Numbered from the stretch's first letter, positions 1 through 9,238 are shown. The stretch: 64,000 bases of DNA from Motiliproteus sp048265065 (GCA_048265065.1 JBLXCH010000005.1:1-64000), one strand, 5' to 3'. Notes: generated by a model not told the origin, from the sequence alone. Translations and numbers: made by a program.

Positions 1-1046
1 TGAGAAACAAAATAAGTTGGGACTAATGAGGGATCTGCAAAGGGTTCATCAAAGTAGCTAACAATGTGTTCTAAATTATCAGCGACGTTTTGATGCACCG
101 TCATTTCGTAGTGTTCGGTGTGATATTGATCGGCGACGATTTGCGCAAATTCGGTCTCGTTAAAACGCTCTTCATCAAAGCCTATCGAACAAGTTTTAAC
201 TGGGGTTTCGCTGGCTTTGGCCATGAGAGCAACGACGCCTGAAGAATCAACACCGCCACTGAGAAATGCACCTAAGGGTACATCACTAACCATTCGGCGC
301 TTGGTCGCTTGGTCAAGGATATCGTGAAGCTGTTCTTTAAAAGCCGTTTCACTGGCGTGAGCCGTATCCTTGAAGGAAACATCCCAATACTGTTCTAGCT
401 GCCGCCCTGCCTTAGAGACTCGCATGTAATGAGCGGGCGGTATTTTATGAATGTGCTGAAAAATTGTTTTCGGGTCTGGTACATACTGATAAGCAAAAAA
501 GTCATAAACTGCATCGTCACGAATATCCCGCGGAATATCATCTAACGTAAGAATGGCTTTAATTTCAGAAGCGAAGGCGAACCGGCCGTTATCCTCAAAA
601 TAATACAGGGGCTTTTTACCCATTCTGTCGCGAGCTAGCAGCAACTCCTGTTTTTCGATATCCCACAAGGCTATCGCAAACATACCGTTGAGCATGGTGA
701 GCATCTCAACACCATGCTTTGCGTATAAGGCTAAAATCACTTCGGTATCGGTATGTGTTTGGAAAGGATACCCTTGTGCTAACAAAGCTTCTCGCAAAGC
801 TAAAAAGTTGTAGATTTCGCCATTAAATGCAATGACAAAGCGCTTATCGTGAGAAAACATGGGCTGATTACCCGCGCTTGACAAGTCAATAATGCTCAAG
901 CGACGGTGTGATAATCCTACACCTTCATCCAAGTATTCCCCGCTGGCATCTGGCCCACGGTGGGCGATGGCTTCACCCATAACTTTTAAGGTATTTTCAT
1001 CGCCCATCGGGTGTAGGAACCGACTAAACCCTGCTATACCGCACAT
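1..1046 (-). CDS. asnB: Asparagine synthase-like amidotransferase, XrtA/PEP-CTERM EPS type (3' part beyond the window)
   Basis: The reading frame starts at the ATG at 1044-1046 and runs off the left edge, giving about 348 N-terminal residues. It begins MCGIAGF, so Cys2 is the N-terminal nucleophile of a class II glutamine amidotransferase domain that releases ammonia from glutamine. Further on are AHRGPD, FNGEIYN and a synthetase domain with the pyrophosphate loop SGGVDSS near residue 260, which activates a carboxylate with ATP. Full family members are about 600-640 residues. In exopolysaccharide loci with XrtA/PEP-CTERM-type genes this family is thought to amidate a sugar acid or similar substrate rather than to make free asparagine; the neighbours here (FemAB-like, deacetylase, glycosyltransferases) favour that reading. 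It is the last visible gene of the minus-strand operon, 58 bp after the FemAB gene. The substrate is not determinable from sequence. Confidence 0.9.
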   Translation of the reverse strand, partial: MCGIAGFSRFLHPMGDENTLKVMGEAIAHRGPDASGEYLDEGVGLSHRRLSIIDLSSAGNQPMFSHDKRFVIAFNGEIYNFLALREALLAQGYPFQTHTDTEVILALYAKHGVEMLTMLNGMFAIALWDIEKQELLLARDRMGKKPLYYFEDNGRFAFASEIKAILTLDDIPRDIRDDAVYDFFAYQYVPDPKTIFQHIHKIPPAHYMRVSKAGRQLEQYWDVSFKDTAHASETAFKEQLHDILDQATKRRMVSDVPLGAFLSGGVDSSGVVALMAKASETPVKTCSIGFDEERFNETEFAQIVADQYHTEHYEMTVHQNVADNLEHIVSYFDEPFADPSLVPTYFVS

Positions 1047-1104
1047 AGGCTAAAATCCTTAGTCGTGGCATTACTATTGAGAATCACTTGAAGGATGGTA
1101 TCAC

Positions 1105-2253
1105 TCATAAACTAATGTGCTTCCTCACCATCGGCCCGAGTGTTTTAGTCAGTGATAAAGGTAACCGCGTCCATACGCTCTCGACGATACTTCTTAGTTT
1201 GGACGGCTCACTATTTTCTTCTTTATCATGACTAGCAGACACACTCTCTGAAAGTAGGTCGTACCACGCCAGAGGCCTTGGTTCAGCGCCCCACTGCTGT
1301 TTAAATTTATACGTGCCTTCACCAAAAGTTGAGCGGCCAAAATCAAACTGAGTTTTCCCGGTATCACAAGCCATGGCCAGAAAATTCCAATACAACATCA
1401 TATTAGGGGAAAGCCGGTTAAAGTCTGACAGTGTAGACGCCCAAGGAATGGCAATTTTATGGCCAAGTGAAAGAACAATGCCTGCACCGATACATTGCCC
1501 TTCACTTCGCACAACACCAACGGTTAAGTTGTCGCCGTATTCTTCGGCTAGTGCTTGAAACCAACCCTTGCTATGAACTGGCGAGCCAAGTTTATGCATG
1601 TTTTGAGCAAACACCTCATAAAACTCATCGATTAATGAAGCTGTATTGCCTAGTTCGCTGGTTAGACCATTCTTTTCCGCTTTACGAACTTGGCTACGAA
1701 GTTTCGATTTAAACGAGCTAAAAAGTGTCTCTTTATCATCAGGCAATGAAAGCAGCATACTGACTTTTTGGTGGTGCGCGGTTTGACTTGCGCTTGCGCT
1801 TATATCGGTTGTACCGGTTGTACCGGTTGTAACAATTGTTGAATTTACCGCTTCAGCTGAGTTTGAGGTATCCGTACTATGTGCTGAACTAGCACGAAGG
1901 TAGTCACGGACCTCACAGACTGATGCGTGACTTTGCTCCGCCAATTGACTGGCATGTAACAAAAGCTGATCCACGACCTCACGGCTATCCCCTAAGGGGT
2001 AGCCCATATCGCAAAAGGGTAAACTGACAAACCGTGACTTTCCGAACGGAACGGGCATATTGATTAACGGTAAAACGCCAACCACCACGCCATTCTCATA
2101 GGCTAGATAACTGGCATTTTCATGCCCGTAACCCTTTTCAACCGAATTGACCCATGCAATCGAATGATACGGCGTTGCATCAGCGTGACCCTCTACGTAG
2201 CGAGTCCAGTCATCGTGAGTTTTCTCGCTAGCAGTAACGATCTGCAAACTCAT
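1105..2253 (-). CDS. FemAB-family (GNAT-fold) protein, XrtA/PEP-CTERM associated type
   Basis: 382 residues. The body resembles the FemAB/peptidoglycan-bridge acyltransferase group found in PEP-CTERM/exosortase EPS loci: an N-terminal half with WVNSVEKGYGHE and FVSLPFCDMGYPLGD, and a C-terminal GNAT-like half ending in WNFLAMACDTG, FDFGRSTFGEGTYKFKQQWGAEP. The typical role would be transfer of an aminoacyl or acyl group to a cell-surface polymer; the substrate is unknown. It overlaps the upstream deacetylase gene by 4 bp (start ATG within the preceding stop), so translation is probably coupled. The odd part is a Ser/Thr-rich low-complexity linker at about residues 120-160, partly encoded by 9-bp tandem repeats at 1806-1832. 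That stretch looks like a slippage-derived insertion between the two halves. Confidence 0.72.
   Translation of the reverse strand: MSLQIVTASEKTHDDWTRYVEGHADATPYHSIAWVNSVEKGYGHENASYLAYENGVVVGVLPLINMPVPFGKSRFVSLPFCDMGYPLGDSREVVDQLLLHASQLAEQSHASVCEVRDYLRASSAHSTDTSNSAEAVNSTIVTTGTTGTTDISASASQTAHHQKVSMLLSLPDDKETLFSSFKSKLRSQVRKAEKNGLTSELGNTASLIDEFYEVFAQNMHKLGSPVHSKGWFQALAEEYGDNLTVGVVRSEGQCIGAGIVLSLGHKIAIPWASTLSDFNRLSPNMMLYWNFLAMACDTGKTQFDFGRSTFGEGTYKFKQQWGAEPRPLAWYDLLSESVSASHDKEENSEPSKLRSIVESVWTRLPLSLTKTLGPMVRKHISL
1806..1832. repeat. 9-bp tandem repeat x3 inside the FemAB-like gene
   Basis: The unit cggttgtac occurs twice and is followed by cggttgtaa. On the coding (minus) strand it encodes the Thr-Thr-Gly run of the Ser/Thr-rich linker. 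Units are a multiple of 3, so copy-number change would keep the reading frame. Confidence 0.85.
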
Positions 2254-3251
2254 AGATGCACTTCTCCTGATTTCAACTTATCCGCATATTCACTGACGGT
2301 GCAGCATTCTAAGTCACATTGAGCACTCAACCACTGGATGTAATCTGTAATGGATGCTGTCAACTGCTGATAAGCATTCACGTTAGCTAACTGGCTGTTT
2401 GGATTGTCAATGAGGCTAGAACTATGGATGAACATATGTAAAACCTGATGACCGTTATCTAAAGCAGATTGACTGAGGCTCTTCATGTCTTCCAAGCTGG
2501 TTAATTCTGGACTTAAAAACATTTTTCGTAAGAGACCGGTATGCCAAGCGCAGGCAACCAGTTTTAACGGTCTGAGCAAAGGCTGTGAGATCACTTTATG
2601 AATTGCAGCGGAGCGTTGAAAATTGACTTGATTGAAGCCTGAAGTTACTGGAATTTCCAATAACTCACGTTGACTAGAAGGACAATCTGGATCATCCCAG
2701 CTAGGATAATACGGTTGTAGCGGCGATTCAAAACAGCTAAAAAATTCCGTTTCATAAAAAGGAATGATACTAGCGTCAACGCCAAAACCGTACTCTCTGA
2801 GTAGCCCTAAAACTTCCGCATTAATTCCCCACCGCCCCGTTCTAAAACTATTTGCTTTAACACCCACTTTCGTTTGAATAATATCAACTAGCTCTATGAG
2901 CTTAGCCTTGACGTTTTCAATCGGTAAATTGATAACATGAGACTCTCTCTCGCCAGTAACACCAAAATAAGGGGGGTTGTTCCACGGGTGTAAGTGGGCC
3001 CCAATTTCACCGTAATTCGTATGATTGATTTGACGAATGACTTCAGCACATTGGTCCGACTTTAACACCGCATAATCAACAAAATATGTAGGCTTCACTT
3101 GCAATGTTTCGCACATCGCCTGAAACGGTAGCAGTGTCTTGATATTATCAAGACCATACTCCCTTTCAGGAAAAGCATCGTTCCAATCCCACTCTTCTTC
3201 CGTATCGACAGAAAGAATGAAATAGACTTTTTTATTAGCTGCTTTAGTCAT
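2250..3251 (-). CDS. Polysaccharide deacetylase-like protein (WalW-type)
   Basis: 333 residues. The N-terminal FILSVDTEEEWDW carries the acidic strand end typical of the carbohydrate esterase 4/polysaccharide deacetylase fold, and EIGAHLHPWNNPP near residue 85 supplies the metal-binding histidines. SFRTGRWGIN and the aspartate of GFGVDASI match later motifs of the fold. The family is metal-dependent and removes N- or O-acetyl groups from glycans; some WalW-like members are of unproven activity. There is no signal peptide, so it would act in the cytoplasm unless exported otherwise. It sits between a GT4 gene (1-bp overlap) and the FemAB-like gene (4-bp overlap) in the EPS operon, which points to tailoring of the nascent polysaccharide. 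The residues needed for catalysis were judged by eye only. Confidence 0.7.
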   Translation of the reverse strand: MTKAANKKVYFILSVDTEEEWDWNDAFPEREYGLDNIKTLLPFQAMCETLQVKPTYFVDYAVLKSDQCAEVIRQINHTNYGEIGAHLHPWNNPPYFGVTGERESHVINLPIENVKAKLIELVDIIQTKVGVKANSFRTGRWGINAEVLGLLREYGFGVDASIIPFYETEFFSCFESPLQPYYPSWDDPDCPSSQRELLEIPVTSGFNQVNFQRSAAIHKVISQPLLRPLKLVACAWHTGLLRKMFLSPELTSLEDMKSLSQSALDNGHQVLHMFIHSSSLIDNPNSQLANVNAYQQLTASITDYIQWLSAQCDLECCTVSEYADKLKSGEVHL

Positions 3252-4375
3252 TAATGTTTAACTAGTCGTTGGAACAGTTCTAAATACTCAGACGCCATAC
3301 GTTGAGCAGAATATTTCTCGTAGACGAAAGCCTTCGCATTCGCGCTAATCGCCTCACTGAATGAAGCATCAAATAATAACTTTTCCCAATATTCAGCCAG
3401 TGTTTCTTTATCGCCTAATGTGGCTAACAACCCTGTCTTTTCATGAGCCAATAGCTGATCAATACCGGCAATGTTATAAGCAGCTACTGGTGTGCCCATC
3501 GCCATTGCTTCCATTAAACAACGAGGAATGCCTTCTAGCGTTGAGGTCATTACAAACAAATCAAAAGTCTTTAACAATTCCAGCCGGTCATCCCGAAAAC
3601 CTAAAAACTCGATATTCTGATGATTAACTAACGTTTTCGCGTAAGTTTCTAATTCGGGTCGTGAATCCCCATCACCCAATAAGACTAACCGGAGATTATT
3701 ATGACGGCTTTGAAGTAGATCAAAGATATCTAATATATCGCGAATATTTTTCCGACTGATCATTTGCCCAATAAAACCAATGGTTTTTTGGTCTGTTTGA
3801 TTATCTTTGGGCAGTTTAGCCACGGCTTCAACTTCACTAAGGTCGACACCGTTTTGAATATATTGAATTCGGTTATTGGGGATAGAGAAGCCTTTAACGT
3901 CTTCAACCAACTGCTTGGACAACGGAGCGACTACATCCGCATATTTCATCGCTTGGCAGCCCAACCAAATGAAGGTGCGCAGTTTTAAATCAGCAGCGTT
4001 TTCAAATCCATGAGGAGTTACCACACAAGGTATGCCCGCTTTTTTTGCTGCCCACACGCCAATAATGTCTGATTTATAACCATGAGTATGAATCACATCG
4101 ATTTCTCGCTCTTTAATCAATGCAGCAAGTTTTTTAACCGCCGACAAATCAAAGCGACCACTCATGGGTAATTGATGCGTAGGTAAACCTAATGCTGAAA
4201 ACTCTTTTACCAGTTTCAAGTCATGAGTATTAGTTTCTAAGGTAACAACCAACTCACTTTTAACATCAGATAAATCCAGGTGTTTACATAACGCCAAGAT
4301 CCACCGCTCTGCCCCATAAAAACCTGTTGGGCAAATAAATTGAAGTACATTGAGTGGCTTTTTATTGTTATTCAT
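3251..4375 (-). CDS. Glycosyltransferase family 4 (GT-B fold)
   Basis: 374 residues. The N-terminal domain has the phosphate-loop-like start ICPTGFYGAERWILALC and HTHGYKSDIIGVWAA. The C-terminal domain contains GFIGQMISRKNIRDILDIF, VLLGDGDSRPEL and the donor-binding region TSTLEGIPRCLMEAMAMGTPVAA, the E-x7-E type signature of retaining GT4 enzymes. It would transfer a sugar from a nucleotide-sugar donor to the growing lipid-linked repeat unit at the cytoplasmic face of the inner membrane. Donor and acceptor are unknown. Start and stop overlap the flanking GT2 and deacetylase genes by single bases, so it belongs to the same transcript. Confidence 0.85.
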   Translation of the reverse strand: MNNNKKPLNVLQFICPTGFYGAERWILALCKHLDLSDVKSELVVTLETNTHDLKLVKEFSALGLPTHQLPMSGRFDLSAVKKLAALIKEREIDVIHTHGYKSDIIGVWAAKKAGIPCVVTPHGFENAADLKLRTFIWLGCQAMKYADVVAPLSKQLVEDVKGFSIPNNRIQYIQNGVDLSEVEAVAKLPKDNQTDQKTIGFIGQMISRKNIRDILDIFDLLQSRHNNLRLVLLGDGDSRPELETYAKTLVNHQNIEFLGFRDDRLELLKTFDLFVMTSTLEGIPRCLMEAMAMGTPVAAYNIAGIDQLLAHEKTGLLATLGDKETLAEYWEKLLFDASFSEAISANAKAFVYEKYSAQRMASEYLELFQRLVKH

Positions 4376-5334
4376 TATGTATTCTTAAATTCAATGGATT
4401 TGAACAAACCTACCACAGTTCCGTAGGCACGAGCAGGAAAATAGAATGCATAAAATTTAACGACGTAAAAGAAACTCACTTTCCCTTTACTTAGCGCGTG
4501 GAGCCTCAGCGCGTAGATAAATAGCGGCACAAGGCCGATTAATGCAAACCAAAAAGCGTAGCTTAAACAGCCCATGAAAATGGATAACAGACTTAACAGC
4601 ATAAAGCCCGTGATCCAAAGTGGAGATAAAAAGCTTGGGTATTCGGACAATGGGACATTCCGACCTTTTATGGATAGTAGGTTAGACTGACCACGCCACA
4701 TCTCTTTTTTAAACATTTGGTTAAAATCTTTATCTTCGCCAATATGGATATAGGTCGCTTTTGAGCTATAAAACAACACACCAAACTTTGAGGCCATATC
4801 GGTAAAATAATAGTCTTCACAGGTGACTAAATGTTCAGGGAAGCCGCCGACTTTGTCGAAGTCAGCCCGTCTAATCAATAAATTTCTACCCGGCAGAAAA
4901 TCGACATTACAGTCAACCCGAGCGTTACTGAGCTCTGTACGAATGATTTCCAACGGTGGCGCATTTTCACTCTGTATTTGCATCGCACTAGTGATAGCTC
5001 GCCTATCGCCTTTTTCTTCGATCAATGAGAGCATCGTGCTGATCCAATTGGCAGACAAATAAATATCAGCATCTAAAAACGCCAAATAGCGCCCACTGGA
5101 ATGATTAACACCGATGTTTCTAAGGCGAGAAATGGTGGTGCCCTCGCCTTCGTAATAGACAGTCACAGGCAAACCTTCACCCTGTACTAACGAGTCCAGA
5201 CTGTTTTGGTCATTTTGCGTGACAACGATGACTTCAACTTCGGTGAGGTCTGCGTCTTGGCTCGCAATCGACTGCAACGTCTGTTGCAGCATATCCATCC
5301 GACCATGATGTGGAATTACAAAAGAAATCAACAC
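4375..5334 (-). CDS. Glycosyltransferase family 2 with C-terminal membrane segments
   Basis: 319 residues. The N-terminal GT-A domain shows FVIPHHGRMDMLQQTLQSI and the DXD-like metal motif in YLAFLDADIYLS near residue 94, followed by GFPEHLVTCEDYYFTD, the acidic acceptor-side motif of GT2 enzymes. After residue 235 there are hydrophobic stretches (SPLWITGFMLLSLLSIFMG and FWFALIGLVPLFIYALRL) expected to anchor the enzyme in the inner membrane. It probably adds one sugar to a polyprenol-linked exopolysaccharide unit. It follows the 871-residue gene by 22 bp and overlaps the GT4 gene by one base. Confidence 0.83.
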   Translation of the reverse strand: MLISFVIPHHGRMDMLQQTLQSIASQDADLTEVEVIVVTQNDQNSLDSLVQGEGLPVTVYYEGEGTTISRLRNIGVNHSSGRYLAFLDADIYLSANWISTMLSLIEEKGDRRAITSAMQIQSENAPPLEIIRTELSNARVDCNVDFLPGRNLLIRRADFDKVGGFPEHLVTCEDYYFTDMASKFGVLFYSSKATYIHIGEDKDFNQMFKKEMWRGQSNLLSIKGRNVPLSEYPSFLSPLWITGFMLLSLLSIFMGCLSYAFWFALIGLVPLFIYALRLHALSKGKVSFFYVVKFYAFYFPARAYGTVVGLFKSIEFKNT

Positions 5335-5356
5335 GTATCTGTCTCTGATTACCTGA

Positions 5357-7972
5357 TCAGTTCATTCTGCTTCGAAGCCAGCGTGACTCTTCAGTGATAG
5401 AAAAACGACATAACCGTTTAAAGAAAGTCCGTATGGCGCCTTCTATAAACGATCTATTTTTATAACTTGCATTAAACGAGTATCGGCCGACAGGCTCAAA
5501 AGTGCATGCTGAGTGACGATTCAAAAAGAATTCCGTCACCCCTTTATTTTGCAACAATAACACTTGAACCCTGGTGTAATGAACTTCATCAGAGGTTGTT
5601 AGTTTTTCAACAACGTAGTCTCTGAAGAATTCTGCTTTCTTCTGAAAAACAGGCTCTTTCTGATGACTGTAGTAATGAGCAGCGGCGAAAATACAGGCTT
5701 TACGCAAATCTTGCGCAGTCCATGTATCGTTAGGGAATTCAAGCAACTCTGGCTTTTCTAAATAAGGATACTCGTGATCCGCCATCCATTGCGCGAAATT
5801 CAACAAACAATCTCGCGCATAATAAAAATCCTCATCCAATTGAGCCAGCTGTTCTTTAAGCGTGAGGTAGCGATAAACCCCTTGTAAAAATACCGTGTAA
5901 AACCAACACCGCTCTACATCGTCAAGGCCACGCTTATTAATGTCTTCAGAAGGGTCGACGGTATGTCGAATAACACGAATAGCCTTCTCTAGATAATCCT
6001 TTTCTGCGCAAACCTCATAACTATCGATGTAAGCAATCAACAAATGACCTGTGCCTCGATCAAGCGGATACTGCTCATCAAAGTGGTTTTTCAACCCTGT
6101 AACATGTCTGTTTTTTAATGCTAACAGCCACTCAAACAGTGTGTTTCGACCGTCATAATAGTTTTCAACCCAATGGGTTAACCCGAGAACCGCGGCTTTA
6201 GATGAATCTTCACCGGTCAAGCAATAGTGCAGCATCAGCCCTGTGGTATAGCAATGTTGGCCACCAGGCCCTCCACCGCCGGCATGATCTTCATAGACTC
6301 CGCTTTCTTGGCGCTTAGAAAATGAACGGTGCGTCGCCGTACAAGCCTGGACATAGTGATCGGTATGCCAAAAAAGACCACCGTTATATTCATGTTTATC
6401 GTCGCTTGTGTGGTAAATATCAATATCGCATACGTGTGTTGCTAAATCTTGAGCCAAGCCGAACCAGCGGTCATCACTCGTCGATAGGTACTGCTTAATA
6501 AAACCGTAAAGCGGATCATATTGATTGTTATAGTGGGACACAAACACATCGTCGCCCTTATACTCAGCGGCCTCATGATCGGCATATAGGTCGCCAAAAT
6601 TACGCCAACCATACTCATCCAGCAATTCTCGTTTAGCCGCAAAGCTAGCGTTCCCTTCCAACCCTAACGCGACCAATGAATCACCAGGGTGATCGGCACC
6701 AGAGAAAAAAGGAACGACTCCTGTTTTCATCAACCACTCTACCGGTAAAGCAAATGGTTTAGTCGCGACCTTTCGAAGGTCAACCGACTGATCAACGCCA
6801 AGAAACAACACAAAGGTTTTCTTCTCACCCGCCTGTAGCTCATGCAAATAGCCAGTACTGGGGAAAAAGCCGTATTTCAATACCTCATGATCGTATGTAA
6901 CTGCTGAAGGAAAGGCTTGCCAAAAGTCAGCACCATATAACGAGAACGACTGTTCTTTGCTCTGTATGCGTATGACAGGGGAAGCACGATCACCTTCGCG
7001 CAGTGTTTTACCCTCTTGCTCTAGGGTAAAACCATTGCGTTCGAAAGGGACATTATTATCTCGGTCAACATGCACTGGACTTTGCCAATTAAGTCCACCG
7101 CTAGCATGCTGTTGTATTTTCACTGCAGTGTTAGAGGGATGCTCCCAAGGCGACGTATCGTCCAATTGAAAGCTTATAGTGCTACCAGAAGCTGTTTCTA
7201 GCAGTAGTGAAAACTCACGAAATAACAGTGAGTTGTCATCGCCTAAGTCCCACAGCCCATTGGGGTGCTTTGCTGCCAATGGGTTATGCAAGGTGATTTG
7301 TAACTCCACAGGCTCAGCAAGCTGTCTAGCACCGGTAAGCGCTGTAGTCCATTTAGCTTCAAACAACACTTCTTGAGACTGCGCTGGGTGTTTGAACCTA
7401 CCTGTTGCTGTCACAGCCACGGTATGTGCACGGGGCAATTTAGGATTCGTTAATAGATTAAACTCTGTGACATCGGTAACACCTGTGCAGGCCGAACCAT
7501 CGTCAAAGATCAATTGAAAAGAACCTTTAAAAAGGCTGCTGTTCTGCTGAAACATGCTGAACGCGGGGCTGTCTACTGCAACAGTTAGCTGCTCTTCAGC
7601 GCCACGCTGCACGTTGATCGACTCTGGTGTGCGAGCAACCTCGGCACTTGGCTTTTGAGATACATCACCAACATCATTTACAGACACTGGTTGACGATGC
7701 AACGTCACTGAAACATTTGCAGGTGCGGATAAGTCCAAGCCTAATAACAGCCACCGGTAACTATGATCATCCCACCGGTTTAACTCGGATAAGAAATAGT
7801 TCGTTATAGTTTCATCATCAACACGAACTTCGATCTGCAAGAGATTTTTAAGCAAGCCACGAGGAAAAGGAACCCCTCCTTTATATCGCCCAGCGGGAAG
7901 ACGCCCTAGAGGAATCAGTAGCGCCCCGTCATCCACCTGTTGGCTTTCTATATGTTGAGTCATTGCTGCCAT
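5357..7972 (-). CDS. Large RIFT-barrel / PcRGLX-YetA-like putative polysaccharide-active protein
   Basis: 871 residues with no signal peptide or clear membrane helix. The N-terminus (GGVPFPRGLL, then NRWDDHSYRWLLLGLDL) fits the RIFT-barrel domain that opens PcRGLX/YetA-like exo-rhamnogalacturonan lyases. The middle is beta-rich. The C-terminal half has a Trp/His/Tyr-rich, probably alpha-helical toroid-like region (GGLFWHTDHYVQACTATH, EDHAGGGGPGGQHCYT, DRGTGHLLIAYIDSYE) of the kind seen in polysaccharide lyases and hydrolases. Enzymatic activity is inferred from the fold only and no catalytic residue is assigned. It lies between the acyltransferase gene (3-bp gap) and the GT2 gene in the EPS operon, suggesting processing or quality control of the polymer. 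The absence of a secretion signal is odd for a polymer-degrading enzyme and worth noting. Confidence 0.5.
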   Translation of the reverse strand: MAAMTQHIESQQVDDGALLIPLGRLPAGRYKGGVPFPRGLLKNLLQIEVRVDDETITNYFLSELNRWDDHSYRWLLLGLDLSAPANVSVTLHRQPVSVNDVGDVSQKPSAEVARTPESINVQRGAEEQLTVAVDSPAFSMFQQNSSLFKGSFQLIFDDGSACTGVTDVTEFNLLTNPKLPRAHTVAVTATGRFKHPAQSQEVLFEAKWTTALTGARQLAEPVELQITLHNPLAAKHPNGLWDLGDDNSLLFREFSLLLETASGSTISFQLDDTSPWEHPSNTAVKIQQHASGGLNWQSPVHVDRDNNVPFERNGFTLEQEGKTLREGDRASPVIRIQSKEQSFSLYGADFWQAFPSAVTYDHEVLKYGFFPSTGYLHELQAGEKKTFVLFLGVDQSVDLRKVATKPFALPVEWLMKTGVVPFFSGADHPGDSLVALGLEGNASFAAKRELLDEYGWRNFGDLYADHEAAEYKGDDVFVSHYNNQYDPLYGFIKQYLSTSDDRWFGLAQDLATHVCDIDIYHTSDDKHEYNGGLFWHTDHYVQACTATHRSFSKRQESGVYEDHAGGGGPGGQHCYTTGLMLHYCLTGEDSSKAAVLGLTHWVENYYDGRNTLFEWLLALKNRHVTGLKNHFDEQYPLDRGTGHLLIAYIDSYEVCAEKDYLEKAIRVIRHTVDPSEDINKRGLDDVERCWFYTVFLQGVYRYLTLKEQLAQLDEDFYYARDCLLNFAQWMADHEYPYLEKPELLEFPNDTWTAQDLRKACIFAAAHYYSHQKEPVFQKKAEFFRDYVVEKLTTSDEVHYTRVQVLLLQNKGVTEFFLNRHSACTFEPVGRYSFNASYKNRSFIEGAIRTFFKRLCRFSITEESRWLRSRMN

Positions 7973-7975
7973 AAA

Positions 7976-9238
7976 TTAAGGTAAAAGTACTCTCTTGATT
8001 GTGCGCAAAATTTCACGGATTTTAGTCAGTGCTGAAGGCCGATAAAAACAATACATGGTTTGTTTTTCATCTATGTGACTTAGCGACTTTTTATACCGCG
8101 CCTCTCCTGCCAAAAAGTCGTAGAGATCAACACCTTCAGCGATAGCTTGTTCAATCACTAAAGTATGAAATAAAAGGCCGATCTTGATCCGATTGTCATC
8201 ATCAAAGCGGATCGCTGATAAGTAAAACTTCCAGCTATCTGCATCCGTTAACAAATAGATATAGCCGAAGGTTTCCTCAGCCGAATGCAATTTATACAAT
8301 CTGGAGACATCATTGCTGCTATCGTTTAACAATAAATGCTGATGAAACTCGATGAAGGCGTCGTTATCGAAGCCACTGCCAAATTCACTAGCAGCCCAGC
8401 GCTGGCGGTGATACGTTGCCGTTTCACGCAAATATTCCTGTTTCTCTGCTGGCGTAGAGGCTAGCGTAAGTTGCAATTCGCCATATTTTTCAACAACCCG
8501 CCGTTGAGTTCGCGTAATCTGTGATCGTGTATTTTTAGATAAGGATTTTAGATAGTCATCTTTACTATCGTAAGAACTAAGCTCTACGCTATAGGTTGGC
8601 ATCGCTAAAACATTGCGAGGTTTAAATGCTGCCAAAACCGAATGATCAAAGCCTTTGTCTGAACAAAGACCAATATAAAGCTCATCAAAACCAGATCGAT
8701 ATTGCAGAAAATCGATGATCGCTGCTCTTGTTTCATCCGCTGTTTCTGTATCTAACAGAAAATCATTATGCTCAATCCAGACCTGATCCAAACGATCACA
8801 ACCCGTACGATGAAGCCAAAGTTTTTTAACACTCAACCCAAGACCGATGTTTTTGTATTCTGGGCTCAAAAAACCCAGACCTACAAGCCGGCTACCGTTA
8901 TAAGTTTGTAAAAGGTAAGGCGCTTTCGCACAAGTGGTTAGCCAAGCGCTTATCCAGGACCAGGATAAATAGGCATTAGGCTCAGCTTTTTTCTCAAGTG
9001 CTTGCCATAATTCACGAGTTTCACCAAGATTCCATTCATCGCTAAAAGAAAAGCGCAGAACACCTTCTTTTGAAAAACCCGACGCCAAGGTATTCGACAC
9101 TAAAGTATCGGACACTGAAGTTTCAGACATTGAAATTTCAGACATTGAAGTATCGGGCACTGCGGTATCGGATACTGAAGTATCGGACATTGCCAACGAA
9201 GCATCCCTTTCAACGGCCACACTAAACTCTATCGACAT
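7976..9238 (-). CDS. GNAT-like acyltransferase (BcsL/CelD-like, Acetyltransf_6 type)
   Basis: 420 residues. After a repetitive N-terminus the protein has the Acetyltransf_6 layout: AYLSWSWISAWLTTC, LKSLSKNTRSQITRTQRRV, then a second GNAT-like half with FGYIYLLTDADSWKFYLSAIRFD and LYDFLAGEARYKKSLSH, close to the ending of BcsL/CelD and XrtA-locus GNAT proteins. The expected role is acyl or aminoacyl transfer during EPS assembly in the cytoplasm; the substrate is unknown. It is the promoter-proximal gene of the minus-strand operon. Residues about 16-52 consist of a 5-residue repeat (variants of SDTSV) encoded by 15-bp tandem repeats at 9081-9195 and are probably disordered. A start after the repeats is possible but no good internal initiation site was seen. 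Confidence 0.7.
   Translation of the reverse strand: MSIEFSVAVERDASLAMSDTSVSDTAVPDTSMSEISMSETSVSDTLVSNTLASGFSKEGVLRFSFSDEWNLGETRELWQALEKKAEPNAYLSWSWISAWLTTCAKAPYLLQTYNGSRLVGLGFLSPEYKNIGLGLSVKKLWLHRTGCDRLDQVWIEHNDFLLDTETADETRAAIIDFLQYRSGFDELYIGLCSDKGFDHSVLAAFKPRNVLAMPTYSVELSSYDSKDDYLKSLSKNTRSQITRTQRRVVEKYGELQLTLASTPAEKQEYLRETATYHRQRWAASEFGSGFDNDAFIEFHQHLLLNDSSNDVSRLYKLHSAEETFGYIYLLTDADSWKFYLSAIRFDDDNRIKIGLLFHTLVIEQAIAEGVDLYDFLAGEARYKKSLSHIDEKQTMYCFYRPSALTKIREILRTIKRVLLP
9081..9195. repeat. 15-bp tandem repeat (about 7.7 units) in the acyltransferase 5' end
   Basis: Consecutive units begin at 9081, 9096, 9111, 9126, 9141, 9156, 9171 and 9186, with a consensus close to gacactgaagtatcg. In the minus-strand gene each unit encodes one SDTxV-like pentapeptide. 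The first (9081) unit is the most diverged. Units are in frame, so copy number can vary without frameshift. Confidence 0.92.

Noticed and set aside
9081..9195. CRISPR-like array
   Set aside because: Units are 15 bp and contiguous with no spacers, and they are translated in frame within a gene.
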